Assembly: GCA_036505635.1 (NCBI GenBank) | Contig: DASXTC010000042.1 | Span: 36,623 to 100,622, forward strand | DNA: 64,000 nt | Direction of reading: 5' to 3' | DNA from: DASXTC01 sp036505635 | GTDB taxonomy: Bacteria > Acidobacteriota > Polarisedimenticolia > JACPZX01 > DASXTC01 | Shown: piece after piece, positions 24,456-33,476 of the stretch | How positions within the stretch are numbered: the first letter of the stretch is position 1 | How the letters are laid out: each line of letters opens with the position of its first letter | Notes under the pieces: model-generated | Databases searched by the model: none | What the model was told of the DNA's origin: nothing | What the model saw: only the letters and a program-made list of their open reading frames with translations | Translations under genes and position numbers: made by a program

Positions 24456-27400
24456 ATGTTGCGAACCATCTTCCGGCACATCGCCCGGCCATGTATCCTA
24501 CGCGGCTTCACGGCGGCAGCAGCGCTTCTGGTTGCAGCCGTCATCGCGCCCGGTCTCGCCGAGGCCCAGACTTGCCATGTCCCGGACAACGGCACCGGGA
24601 CGGTCACCCTGCCGCCGGCGGGGTGCGGATACGTCAGTCCCACCGCGCTCCACATGATGATCGACGGACTTCCCCCGGGCACGACGATTCAGATATCGGC
24701 CGAGCACTTCGAGTTCTTTGCCATCACCACCACCCCTTCCTGCGGCTCCCTCGGTGGCAACTGTGAGCAATTCAGCTCCCAGCTGACGCTCGCGATGAAG
24801 GGGACGGGGGGGCTGGCGGGATACAACCGGGTCATCTCGATGCCGGTGGGCGCCACGACCCACACGGCCCCCAGGACTCCGGGCACTCCCGTCCAGTCGT
24901 TCGACACCGAGATGTTCCAGGTTCAGGGACAGATCCCGCCCGGAGATCCGGACTTCGACCTCCTGCGGATCACGGCCGGGACCGGCTTCGGCATGCCAAG
25001 CCCGGGGCACACGACCCTGACGCGCCTGGCTGGTGGCGACTTCAACGTCGACAGCTTCTTCGACATCACCTACAGGATCGACTTCATTGGCGCCCCCGGA
25101 GGCCCGTTTGCCGGAATGTCCGGCAGCACGACCGGCACGATCAGGATGAAGTCGGGGATCCCCTACACGCCTCCCGACCCCTGCGTCGTCCCCGACGCTG
25201 GCGGGACCGTCTCGCTGCCGCCGGCGGGGTGCGGCTACGTCAGCCCCGCCGACGTGCACATGATCATCGCCGGGCTGCCCCCCGGCACCTCGATCGAGAT
25301 CGGCGCCGCGCACAATCGCTTCTTCGGCGTCACGACCTCGCCCGGCGGGAGCCTGGGTGGTGAGGTGGAGCAATTCAGCTCGGGCCTGGACCTCCGGCTG
25401 AGAGGGACGGGTGGACTGGCCGGGTACACGAGAATGGTGACCATCCCGATGCAGACCGAGACTCACGTCGGGCCGCGGACCCCCGGCACCTCTCCCCAGT
25501 CGTTCGACACCGACATGGCCCGCCTGCAAGGGCAGCTGCCGCCCGGGGACCCCGACTTCGATCTGCTGCGGATCACCGCCGGGACCGCCTTCGGGATGCC
25601 GAGCCCGGGCCACACGACCCTGGCACAGCTCCCGGGGGGCAACTGGGCCGTCGACAGCTTCTTCGACATCGAATACCGGATCGACTTCGTGGGGCACCCC
25701 GGCGGTCCGCTCGGCGGGATGTCCGGGAGCACGACCGCGACGATCCGGATGAACTCAGGCCCGACCATCACTCCGCCGCCTCCCTGCGTCGTCCCCGACG
25801 CCGGTGGCACGGTCGCGTTGCCGCCGCAGGGGTGCGGCTACGTCAGCCCGGCGGACCTGCACGAGATCATCAACGGGCTTCCCGCCGGGACCACGATCCA
25901 AATCGGCGCGCAGCACGAGCGGTTCTTCAACACCACGACCACGCCCGGTGGGAGCCTCGGCGGCGAGATCGAGCAGTTCAGCTCGAGTCTGACCCTCCAG
26001 CTCAACGGCACGGGCGGGATGTCCGGGTACATGAGGAACGTGACCCTCCCGGTCCAGTCCGAGACGCACGTGGGTCCGAGGACACCGGGCGACCCGGTCC
26101 AGTCGTTCGACACTTCGATGTTCCGCCTCCAGGGACAGCTTCCGCCTGGGGACCCGGACTTCGATCTGCTGCGGGTCACCGCGGGGAACTTCTTCGGCAT
26201 GCCGAGTCCGGGGCACACGACCCTGACTCAGCTTCCCGGCGGCAACTGGGCCGTGGACAGCTTCTTCGACATCACCTACCGGATCGACTTCGTCGGGGCC
26301 CCCGGTGGGCCATTCTCCGGAATGTCGGGCTCGACCACCGCAACGATCAGGATGCAGGCCGGGCAGCCCCTCGGTCCCTGCGGACCGATCCCGGCTGGCG
26401 ACGACGTCTTCCCGTCCACGGCGAAGCTCGTCGTCGAGCCGCTCGACCCGATGGGAGCCCCCAGCGGCCCGCCGGTGGTCCTCAGGGCCTCGAGCGCCGA
26501 CATGCCGGGGACGATGGTCCACCGGCAGATGCAGATGGGAACCACGATCCCCACGGAGATGCTGTCCTTGGAGCTGAGAGGATCCCATCCGCTGACGGGT
26601 GGCGAATTCATGATCCGTGAGAGCCCGACGCTTCAATCGACCGGCACCCTCCAAAACGTCGCGCAGAATCCCGCCGATTGCAGTCTCTCCGGAGCGGACT
26701 CCTTCTTCGACGTCTTCACCGAGGTGGACCTGCCGGCTCTGGGCGAGACCTGGGTGAACACGGATCCACTCGCGCTGCGGACGCACATCGACACCCTTCC
26801 GCCCAGAAATGCGCGGTACGAGAATCCGTTCGTCAGACCGGTCGTGCTGTACGATCGGGCGACGGGGCAGCCGCGGGCGATCGTGTACTACGAACTCCAT
26901 CACGTCGACCCGCCCTTCCCGCCGCCGGGGCGCGACTGCTTCTCCACCGACATCGATCTCGACCTCACGACACCCTTCGGCCAGACGACGGCGAATGCGT
27001 CCGGGCCGACGATGGTGGATCGCCAGAACATGGCTATCCCCAGGGTCTGCAGCATCAGCGGGGGGCCGTGCGTAACCGACGCCGACTGCCCGCAGGCGGG
27101 GGACAGTTGCGTGGGACAGATCTCGACCGAGCTCGCCGAGATGACCTTGACTGGGAACCACCCGACGATGGGTCCCCTGCGCGTGCGTGAGAGCCCGACG
27201 CTCCCCTCCATGGGGAATTCCCGGAGCCAGCAATCCAGCCAGACCTACAGGGCCGACTCGTTCTTCGATGTCTTCGTCGAGGTCGACCTGCCGGCCTTCG
27301 GGATGACTCTCCACAACCAGGATCCGGTCCCCTTGATGGCGGTCGATTCGAACGCTCCCGGGATCACCAACATCCCGCCATCACCTGGGACCGATTTTCA

Positions 27401-28331
27401 GACGCGGCAGCCGGCGGCGCCCGTCCTGCTCTATGACCAGGATGGGAACCCCTTCGGACAGATCAATCGCGTCGATCATCGGCTGGGGCCGCCGGCGAGC
27501 TGGCAGCCGCCCCCGCCGCCTGATGAGTACTGCTTCGAATCGTGGATCGTCCTCAACGTGGAGATCTTCGCCACCGGCTGCACGGAGACGATCATGCTTC
27601 CGGGCAACTTCAGGATCCTGCGGGGCGGGCCGACCGACCCCGGTGACGGACGCGACGTGATGAAGACACTGATGGCCCACGCCCTGCTCAACGGGAACAG
27701 CCAGTGTCTTGGAGGGGCGATGTCGCTGGCCCTCTCGGGGAGCTACTCGTCGGCCGGAGAGATCCGCTCCCTGGCTGCGGCCGAGAACGAACCGTATGAC
27801 TCGTTCTTCGACGTGTTCACCGAGCTGACCGCCGCCGGCGTTCCGGGTTCGATCCAGGTGGGCCCCGTGCATATGTCCACCACGATCAACACGCTGCCCC
27901 CGGAGGACGGCGAGATCTACTACGGTCCAGGCACCGTGATCCCGCTGACCGACGGCAGCGGGACTGTCATCGGGCAGATCGAGGAGGTGAAGCACGAGGT
28001 CCACAGGAGGCTCCAGCCGTGTCCCTGCGACATCCAGGCCTCCATGGACGCCCTCAACCAGACCACATTCAGCATGCTCTCCCCCGGCACCGGCGCGGGG
28101 GCCAAGTATGACTGGATCCGGTTGAGGCGATCGGGGCCCGGCGCCTTCGTGCCCGACCGGATCATGTGCGACGGTTCGGAGACCTACAGCGACCCCGACA
28201 CGCCGCCGCCCGGGCAGATGTTCTTCATCCTGTCACGTGACAAGTTCGCTGGCGCGGCCGGGACCTACGACGATTGCGATCCAGGTCCGATAGGCTGGGA
28301 CGCCTTCCTGGCGTCGATCTGCAGTCCGTAA
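24456..28331 (+). CDS. Large secreted protein of repeated modules, unknown function
   Basis: A 1291-residue exported protein. The ATG at 24456 has GAGGGGG eight bases upstream and begins a signal peptide (GFTAAAALLVAAVIAPGLAEAQ). After it come three closely similar modules of about 200 residues, each starting Cys-x-V-P-D with LPPxGCGYVSP and containing EQFSS, GPRTPG, QSFDT, LQGQ-PPGDPDFDLLR, GMPSPGHTTL and a closing SFFDI-YRIDF. Three longer, more diverged modules keep the RADSFFDVF or YDSFFDVF block followed by a TLPP or NIPP end. I recognise no enzyme motif. It looks like a cell-surface or extracellular structural protein. Paired cysteines occur in an EF-like or disulphide segment (CSISGGPC, CVTDADCPQ). 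Confidence 0.8.
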   Translation: MLRTIFRHIARPCILRGFTAAAALLVAAVIAPGLAEAQTCHVPDNGTGTVTLPPAGCGYVSPTALHMMIDGLPPGTTIQISAEHFEFFAITTTPSCGSLGGNCEQFSSQLTLAMKGTGGLAGYNRVISMPVGATTHTAPRTPGTPVQSFDTEMFQVQGQIPPGDPDFDLLRITAGTGFGMPSPGHTTLTRLAGGDFNVDSFFDITYRIDFIGAPGGPFAGMSGSTTGTIRMKSGIPYTPPDPCVVPDAGGTVSLPPAGCGYVSPADVHMIIAGLPPGTSIEIGAAHNRFFGVTTSPGGSLGGEVEQFSSGLDLRLRGTGGLAGYTRMVTIPMQTETHVGPRTPGTSPQSFDTDMARLQGQLPPGDPDFDLLRITAGTAFGMPSPGHTTLAQLPGGNWAVDSFFDIEYRIDFVGHPGGPLGGMSGSTTATIRMNSGPTITPPPPCVVPDAGGTVALPPQGCGYVSPADLHEIINGLPAGTTIQIGAQHERFFNTTTTPGGSLGGEIEQFSSSLTLQLNGTGGMSGYMRNVTLPVQSETHVGPRTPGDPVQSFDTSMFRLQGQLPPGDPDFDLLRVTAGNFFGMPSPGHTTLTQLPGGNWAVDSFFDITYRIDFVGAPGGPFSGMSGSTTATIRMQAGQPLGPCGPIPAGDDVFPSTAKLVVEPLDPMGAPSGPPVVLRASSADMPGTMVHRQMQMGTTIPTEMLSLELRGSHPLTGGEFMIRESPTLQSTGTLQNVAQNPADCSLSGADSFFDVFTEVDLPALGETWVNTDPLALRTHIDTLPPRNARYENPFVRPVVLYDRATGQPRAIVYYELHHVDPPFPPPGRDCFSTDIDLDLTTPFGQTTANASGPTMVDRQNMAIPRVCSISGGPCVTDADCPQAGDSCVGQISTELAEMTLTGNHPTMGPLRVRESPTLPSMGNSRSQQSSQTYRADSFFDVFVEVDLPAFGMTLHNQDPVPLMAVDSNAPGITNIPPSPGTDFQTRQPAAPVLLYDQDGNPFGQINRVDHRLGPPASWQPPPPPDEYCFESWIVLNVEIFATGCTETIMLPGNFRILRGGPTDPGDGRDVMKTLMAHALLNGNSQCLGGAMSLALSGSYSSAGEIRSLAAAENEPYDSFFDVFTELTAAGVPGSIQVGPVHMSTTINTLPPEDGEIYYGPGTVIPLTDGSGTVIGQIEEVKHEVHRRLQPCPCDIQASMDALNQTTFSMLSPGTGAGAKYDWIRLRRSGPGAFVPDRIMCDGSETYSDPDTPPPGQMFFILSRDKFAGAAGTYDDCDPGPIGWDAFLASICSP
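24573..26378 (+). repeat. Three tandem in-frame protein modules
   Basis: Units begin at 24573, 25182 and 25785 and are about 609, 603 and 594 bases long. Each unit begins with a TGC codon and repeats the same order of motifs. The second and third are the most alike. This is a recent in-frame tandem duplication inside one gene. Confidence 0.85.
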
Positions 28332-28354
28332 GGACGCATCGCAAGGCGGAGTCT

Positions 28355-28384
28355 TCGGGCCGCCCCCCTCGCGGGGCGGCCCGA
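28355..28384 (+). terminator. Strong GC-rich hairpin between repeat protein and LolA-like gene
   Basis: TCGGGCCGCCCC (28355-28366) pairs perfectly with GGGGCGGCCCGA (28373-28384) over 12 bp with a 6-base loop. No T-run follows, so it may be a partial terminator, an attenuator or an mRNA-stabilising end rather than a classical terminator. Confidence 0.5.
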
Positions 28385-28420
28385 GGACCCGCCCTGCTTC
28401 CAGAAAGGTGAGACTCTGCC

Positions 28421-29272
28421 GTGCGCGTATCGATGGGCCGTCTCATCGCGGCCCTGTCCCTCGCTTTCATGGCATCGGCGCCGGTCGCCGGGAGGAGTGA
28501 TCCGGCCCCTCCCGCGGCGGAGGAGATCCTCAAACGGGCCGAGGAGATCCGGAGCCCCGACCTCGACTATGCGGTGGACCTCACTCTGGTCGTGCGGGAC
28601 CCCAACTCCTTCTGGAAGGAGCGGTCGGCGAGCTACACGATGGTGGCTCACGGGAAGGATCACTCCTTCATCCTGATGCGCGAGCCCAGGCAGTTCCACC
28701 CCGGGACGCTGCTCATCATGAACAACCTTTACTGGATGCTCTATCCGCGGGCGGAGAAGCCGCTGCAGCTCTCATCGCAGCAGATCCTCAGCGGGGACGT
28801 CTCGAATGGCGACCTGGCCCGTGGCAACCTGCTGAAGCACTACCATGTGCGCGTCGTGGGAGAGGAGACGGTGGAGCAGGATCCCTGCTGGGTGCTGGAG
28901 CTCACCCGCGCCGACTATGTGGCCAACTATCCGCGGATCAAGTACTGGGTCACCAGGAAGAAGTTTCAGCCGCGCAGGTTCGAGTACTATGGAGAGACGG
29001 AGCGCCTCCTCAAGATCGTCCTCTACGACAACTACCGGAAGGGGCCTCTCGGGACACGGCCGATGCGGATCGAGGTCCGCGCCCAGGCGCAGCCCAGCGA
29101 GACCACCACGATGACCTTCACCGACCTGCGGCGGATCGACGTGACCGGACTGACCTTCGACCTGCCCGGTTTGACGGCCTTCCGGGACGCGGCGAGGAGC
29201 CAGATTGGAGCCGACGGCGCCCAGGCCCGGCCCGAGGACCTGGTCGCGCTGCTGAGGTCCCGCGGCCCTTGA
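28421..29272 (+). CDS. LolA-like outer-membrane lipoprotein-sorting protein
   Basis: A 283-residue exported protein resembling the LolA-like family annotated as outer membrane lipoprotein-sorting protein. A signal peptide (GRLIAALSLAFMASAPVAG) is followed by AEEILKRAEEIRSPDLDYAVDL and a long half-barrel type region (LMREPRQFHPGTLLIMNNLYWMLYPRAEKP split by short loops). Such proteins carry lipids or lipoproteins across the periplasm. Its stop overlaps the TTG start of the ABC ATPase, so carrier, ATPase and permease are made together. The start is GTG 28421, with an in-frame ATG four codons later. Confidence 0.8.
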   Translation: MRVSMGRLIAALSLAFMASAPVAGRSDPAPPAAEEILKRAEEIRSPDLDYAVDLTLVVRDPNSFWKERSASYTMVAHGKDHSFILMREPRQFHPGTLLIMNNLYWMLYPRAEKPLQLSSQQILSGDVSNGDLARGNLLKHYHVRVVGEETVEQDPCWVLELTRADYVANYPRIKYWVTRKKFQPRRFEYYGETERLLKIVLYDNYRKGPLGTRPMRIEVRAQAQPSETTTMTFTDLRRIDVTGLTFDLPGLTAFRDAARSQIGADGAQARPEDLVALLRSRGP

Positions 29273-29946
29273 TTCATCTCCAATCGGTCGGCAAGCTCTA
29301 CGGCTCGGGCGCGGCGTCCACGGCCGCGCTTCAAGGCATCACCCTCCGCATCGAGGCCGGCCAGTTCGTCGCGGTCGCCGGCCCCTCGGGAAGCGGCAAG
29401 ACGACGCTGCTGAACCTGATCGGCGCGATCGACGAGCCGAGCTACGGCGACGTGAGGATCGACGGCCGCCTCCTGCACGAGCTCTCCGAGGTCGAGCGCG
29501 CCGACCTGCGTCTTCGGCGAATGGGATTCATCTTCCAGAACTTCAACCTCGTCCCGGTCCTGACGGCGGCCGAGAACGTGGAGTTCCCGCTCCTGTTTCA
29601 TCGCGAGCTGGCGCCGGGCGATCGCCGACGCCGCGTCGGCGACGCGCTCGATCGGGTCGGCCTCGCGTCCCGGAAGGACAGGCGCCCCTCGCAGCTGAGC
29701 GGCGGGGAGCGCCAGCGGGTGGCCGTGGCGCGGGCGCTCGCGGGGGATCCCTCGATCGTGCTGGCCGACGAGCCGACCGCCAGCCTCGACCACGAGACCG
29801 GGGCGGCGGTCATCGATCTGATGCACGCTCTGAACCGGGAGCACAGGACCACATTCCTGTACGCGACGCACGACCAGGAGCTCATCGACCTGGCCGACCG
29901 CGTCGTGCGGCTTCGCGACGGCCGGCTGGTGGAGGACTCCGAGTGA
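29269..29946 (+). CDS. LolD/MacB-type ABC transporter ATPase
   Basis: A 225-residue ATPase subunit of the LolD/MacB/FtsE class. Walker A is GPSGSGKTT (residues 38-46), the Q-loop region is GFIFQNFNLVPVLTAAENV, the signature is LSGGERQRVAVARAL, Walker B is IVLADEPTASLD, and the switch His is in YATHDQEL. The TTG start overlaps the LolA-like stop, and the stop overlaps the GTG of the permease. The class drives lipoprotein or lipid release from the inner membrane by a mechanotransmission mechanism rather than by transport through a channel. Confidence 0.9.
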   Translation: MIHLQSVGKLYGSGAASTAALQGITLRIEAGQFVAVAGPSGSGKTTLLNLIGAIDEPSYGDVRIDGRLLHELSEVERADLRLRRMGFIFQNFNLVPVLTAAENVEFPLLFHRELAPGDRRRRVGDALDRVGLASRKDRRPSQLSGGERQRVAVARALAGDPSIVLADEPTASLDHETGAAVIDLMHALNREHRTTFLYATHDQELIDLADRVVRLRDGRLVEDSE

Positions 29947-31172
29947 GGCTCTTCCTCACTCTGGCGCTGCGCAACGTCTTTCGCAACCGCGCGCGCACGA
30001 CCGTGGCGCTTTCCGCCATCGGCTTCGGCTGCGCGGCCCTCATCGTCAACGGGGGGATCATCTACGACATCTTCGAGGAGCTGCGCGAGGACGCCATCAG
30101 GGGCCGCCATGGACATCTCCAAATCTACCGCGGGGGCTACAGCGAGCACCACCTGCGGGAGCCCGGCCGGTACCTGATCCCCCACGAGGAGGCGGATCGC
30201 GTGGTGCGGCTGCTTGCGTCCCAGCCCCACGTGGAGCACGTGACCCGCCGCCGCGAATTCTCCGGGATGATCTCCTCGAAGGACCGTTACGTCGCCTTCG
30301 TCGGGATCGGCGTGGAGCCGGCGCTCGAGGGGGAGTACTCCCGCCACACGCTGCTGCGACGCGGAGAGCCGCTCTCCGCCGATGTCCCCTACGGGATGAT
30401 CGCGGGCCTCGGACTGGCCGAGAAGTTTGGCGGCGAGCCGGGCGACCTCGTCACCCTGATGACCAACACCGACACCGGGGCGCTCAACGCCGTGGACGCC
30501 CGGCTGATGGGGGTCTTCGAAGGAGGGATGAAGGCTTACGACGACTGGACGCTCAAGATCCCGCTTGAGGCGGTCGAAAGGCTCTTGCTGGACGATCGGA
30601 CGGAGGTGCTCGTGGTCCTCCTGGACTCGACCGACCGGGTCGACGAGGTGCGCGCCTCCCTCGCGGACCTCTTCGCGCGCGAGGGCCTCGACCTCGAGAC
30701 CCGCTCCTGGCAGGACCTGGCCCTGTTCCACAACCAGGTCGTCGGGTTGTTCCAGCGCGAGCTGGACGTCATCAAGGTGATCATCGCGACGATCGTCATC
30801 CTCGGGATCGCCAACACGATCGGCATCTCAATCCTCGAGCGCCGCGCCGAGCTGGCGACGCTCCGGGCGCTCGGGCTCAGGCGAAGCGCCATCATCCGGC
30901 TCCTCCTGGCCGAGACGGCGCTGGCGGGGGTGATCGGGGGGCTCCTGGGAGTGGGGCTCGGCTACGCGGCGACGCGACTCATCACAGCTATCGGTATCCC
31001 GTTTCCCTCCCCGCCCGGCTCCACCAAGCCCTTCCTGGGAAGCGCCGACTTCGTTCCCTCCCTGGCGGCCGGCTCCTTCCTCCTGCTCGCCGCGGCAACG
31101 CTCATCGCGGCGGCGCCGATCATCTGGAAGGCCTCGCGCCGCCCGATCGCCGAGACGCTCAGGGCGGGTTGA
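29943..31172 (+). CDS. LolE/MacB-type ABC permease (FtsX-like)
   Basis: A 409-residue permease with the FtsX/LolE layout: an N-terminal helix (residues about 15-40; RTTVALSAIGFGCAALIVNGG), a large periplasmic domain (about 45-270) and three C-terminal helices (about 275-400; IKVIIATIVILGIANTIGI, LAETALAGVIGGLLGVGLG, LAAGSFLLLAAATLIAAAP). The ERRAELATLRALGLRR coupling segment is present. The GTG start overlaps the ATPase stop. The gene ends three bases from the end of the convergent DUF1702 gene, the last gene of the polyketide-like cluster. Confidence 0.9.
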   Translation: MRLFLTLALRNVFRNRARTTVALSAIGFGCAALIVNGGIIYDIFEELREDAIRGRHGHLQIYRGGYSEHHLREPGRYLIPHEEADRVVRLLASQPHVEHVTRRREFSGMISSKDRYVAFVGIGVEPALEGEYSRHTLLRRGEPLSADVPYGMIAGLGLAEKFGGEPGDLVTLMTNTDTGALNAVDARLMGVFEGGMKAYDDWTLKIPLEAVERLLLDDRTEVLVVLLDSTDRVDEVRASLADLFAREGLDLETRSWQDLALFHNQVVGLFQRELDVIKVIIATIVILGIANTIGISILERRAELATLRALGLRRSAIIRLLLAETALAGVIGGLLGVGLGYAATRLITAIGIPFPSPPGSTKPFLGSADFVPSLAAGSFLLLAAATLIAAAPIIWKASRRPIAETLRAG

Positions 31173-31175
31173 AGC

Positions 31176-32159
31176 TCAGTACCGGGCCGGCAGCGAAGAG
31201 CGCGCGACACGGTAGGCCCTCCCGACCGCCTCGCGTGTCTTCTCCTGCCACTCGGGATATCGACTCGAGCCGTTCAGCGACTCCTCGCAGAGCGCCGGCA
31301 GCGAGCCGAGCAGCGCGCCCGCCCCGGGGGCCGCCTGCTTCAGGCACTGGGCGAAATAGGCCTCGTCGTTCATCCGGCGGGCCGTCAGCGCCCATGTCAG
31401 CCCGGTGAGCCTGGCGGCGAGGTCCTCCTCGGTCGGTGCCTCGTCGAGGTGCGCGAGGAGCCTGTCGGGCCGGTCCACGCGGGTGAATCCGAGGGCAAGG
31501 GACCGGCCGAACTCGAGGTCGGCGCGACGCCGGACCGGGCTCCGCGCTCGGAGCCGATCGAACTCAACCGGCTCGTCCATGAAGACGAAGAAGAGACCGC
31601 GACCGAATCCCTGCCAGAGCGCGGCCGCATGCTCATCGGGGCACCCCTCCAGGCGCCGCAGCGTCGCTGGGTCGGCCCCGTCGTCGTAGAAGGCCACCTT
31701 GAATCCGAAGCCGTCGTAGCAGAGCGGATAGTAGATCGGGTCCAGATAGGGCTCCATGGCCAGAAGCGAGGCGGGCCGGCGCGAGGTCATCCCGAACCAG
31801 AATCCGAGGCCGACGTAGTAGAGATACCTGAAGGCGGGGTTCATGGACATCAGATCCCTTTCCGCGTGCCGGCGCGACGGGCCCCGCCGCAGGAGCCGGC
31901 GCGGCAGGTATCCCATGGCGGCCCCCTCGAAGAAGAACGGGCGGAAGTGAGGCCTCACCCGGGAGCCTTCCCGCGCGACGTCCTCGAGGGTGACGCGGCC
32001 GAGCATCGCGTTGAAACCCTCGATGAAGGCGGAGCCGACCCCCGCGACGAGGTCGTGCCCTTCCTTGCCATGGATCCGGAAGCCCCGCGCGCGGCGGACG
32101 ATCTCCTCGGGTGAACGGCGCAGGAGCGCGAGCAGGGGCCCTCTCCACAGAGCGCGCAT
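31176..32159 (-). CDS. DUF1702 family protein (enediyne-cluster-associated family)
   Basis: A 327-residue protein matching the DUF1702 pattern: an early FRIHGKEGHDLVAGVGSAFIEGFNAML block, RPFFFEGAAMGY, then YYVGLGFWFGM, DPIYYPLCYDGFGFKVAFYDDG and a final domain with GFGRGLFFVFMDEP. DUF1702 proteins are known as accessory genes of enediyne and some other polyketide clusters; their reaction is not established. The ATG directly follows the stop of the third ketosynthase with no gap, so it is the last gene of the operon. Confidence 0.8.
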   Translation of the reverse strand: MRALWRGPLLALLRRSPEEIVRRARGFRIHGKEGHDLVAGVGSAFIEGFNAMLGRVTLEDVAREGSRVRPHFRPFFFEGAAMGYLPRRLLRRGPSRRHAERDLMSMNPAFRYLYYVGLGFWFGMTSRRPASLLAMEPYLDPIYYPLCYDGFGFKVAFYDDGADPATLRRLEGCPDEHAAALWQGFGRGLFFVFMDEPVEFDRLRARSPVRRRADLEFGRSLALGFTRVDRPDRLLAHLDEAPTEEDLAARLTGLTWALTARRMNDEAYFAQCLKQAAPGAGALLGSLPALCEESLNGSSRYPEWQEKTREAVGRAYRVARSSLPARY

Positions 32160-33476
32160 TCAGTCCCCCGCGAGCCGGTCGGCTTCCTCGGGGGCGCGAA
32201 GCACCACGGCGCCGTTCTGGCCGGCGAACCCGTTGGCGCACTTGAGCAGCACCCACGATGGGTCGAGCCCTTTGCCGTTCCACCGCCCGAGGGGCAGAGC
32301 GGGGTCGGGGTCGGAGCAGACAGCGGCCGCGGGGATCGTCCCTCGCCTGAGGGCCAGGAGGGCCGCGACCGTCTCGACGAGGACGCACCCGCCCAGCGTG
32401 TGCCCGAAGGCGCCCTTGAGCGGCATGAGGGGAGGCCACGGACCGCCGGCGTCGCCGAAGATGCTTGCCAGACACTCCGCCTCGTAATGATCGTAGAGGC
32501 CGCCCCCGACTCCGTGCGGACCGATCAACGTGACGTCCCCGGGGGTCACGCCAGAAGCGTCGAGCGCCCGCCGGATCGCGCCGGCGTAACGGCGCCCCTC
32601 AACGTCGGGCAGCGTCACCTTCCACCCGTCCGAGCTGAATCCCGCGCCGAGCCATTCCGCGTAGAGCCCCCGTCCCCTGGCGCGCGCCGAATCGATCGAC
32701 TCCAACACGAGCGCCGCGGCCCCCGAGCCGAGCACGAGCCCGTCGCGGGAGGCGGAAAAGGGCCGGCAGGCGCCCCGGCGGGAGTAGAGCCCCAGATCGT
32801 CGAACCACCGGAACTTCGTGCCGTCCTCGGGCAGATCACCCCCCACGACCACGACAGCGTCCGCCTGGCCGGCGCGAATCCTGTCGGCGGCGACCGCCAT
32901 GGCGAAGGCCCCCGACGAGCAGGCGTTGTTGTTGTAGAGGGTGAAGCCGTGCAGGTCGAACAAGGCGGAGAGATGATGGACGTAGAGGAAGGAATGCATC
33001 CGGTAGACGTTGGTGCTCTGCTGCTCGTAGAGGAACTCCGGCGGGTTGAACCGCTTGGTGGAGCCAAGCCAGGCCCTCAAGGTGGCGCCCCAGCGGAAGA
33101 ACCCCTGCACGTGGGCGGCGAGCCCCGGGCTCTCGTGGGTGACGACGAGCCCCACGTCGTTGTTGTCGTGGTCATAGGCGAGGCGGGCGTCGGCGAGGGC
33201 CTGCCGAACGCAGTCGGCCAGCGCGATCAGGTCCCTGTCCTCGGCGAGCCGGTTGCCTTTGATGATCTGCTGCTTGGGCAGATCGCTGACGAGCGTGAGC
33301 GTATCGTCCGTGAGGGAAGCCATGGGGTACTCCAGCCAGGTCTTCCGCCCGAGGCGGGCTGCGTGCATCCGCACGGCGCTCCTCCCCGAGGAGAGCCCCT
33401 CCCACAGCTTCCCGACGCCGCGACCGTAGCCGGTCAGGACCCCGATCCCCGTGATCCCGACCCTGCGCGGCGTCAT
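32160..33476 (-). CDS. Divergent beta-ketoacyl synthase (third KS)
   Basis: A 438-residue thiolase-fold synthase. The catalytic set is present but in unusual surroundings: Cys186 in NNNACSSGAFAMAVA, His321 in LIGPHGVGGGLYDHYEAE (normally AHGTGTPxxD), Lys354 and His359 in LKGAFGHTLGG (normally KxxxGHxxGA). This suggests an active but specialised condensing or acyltransferring enzyme, perhaps for priming or product release. The ATG overlaps the stop of the ketoreductase (ATGA) and the stop abuts DUF1702. The reading frame is open further upstream, but the ATG at 33476 gives the standard KS N-terminus RRVGITGIGVLTGYG. Confidence 0.85.
   Translation of the reverse strand: MTPRRVGITGIGVLTGYGRGVGKLWEGLSSGRSAVRMHAARLGRKTWLEYPMASLTDDTLTLVSDLPKQQIIKGNRLAEDRDLIALADCVRQALADARLAYDHDNNDVGLVVTHESPGLAAHVQGFFRWGATLRAWLGSTKRFNPPEFLYEQQSTNVYRMHSFLYVHHLSALFDLHGFTLYNNNACSSGAFAMAVAADRIRAGQADAVVVVGGDLPEDGTKFRWFDDLGLYSRRGACRPFSASRDGLVLGSGAAALVLESIDSARARGRGLYAEWLGAGFSSDGWKVTLPDVEGRRYAGAIRRALDASGVTPGDVTLIGPHGVGGGLYDHYEAECLASIFGDAGGPWPPLMPLKGAFGHTLGGCVLVETVAALLALRRGTIPAAAVCSDPDPALPLGRWNGKGLDPSWVLLKCANGFAGQNGAVVLRAPEEADRLAGD

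Noticed and set aside
24573..26378. Regular DNA repeats as a possible CRISPR or satellite array
   Set aside because: Units are about 600 bases, in frame and encode conserved protein modules.
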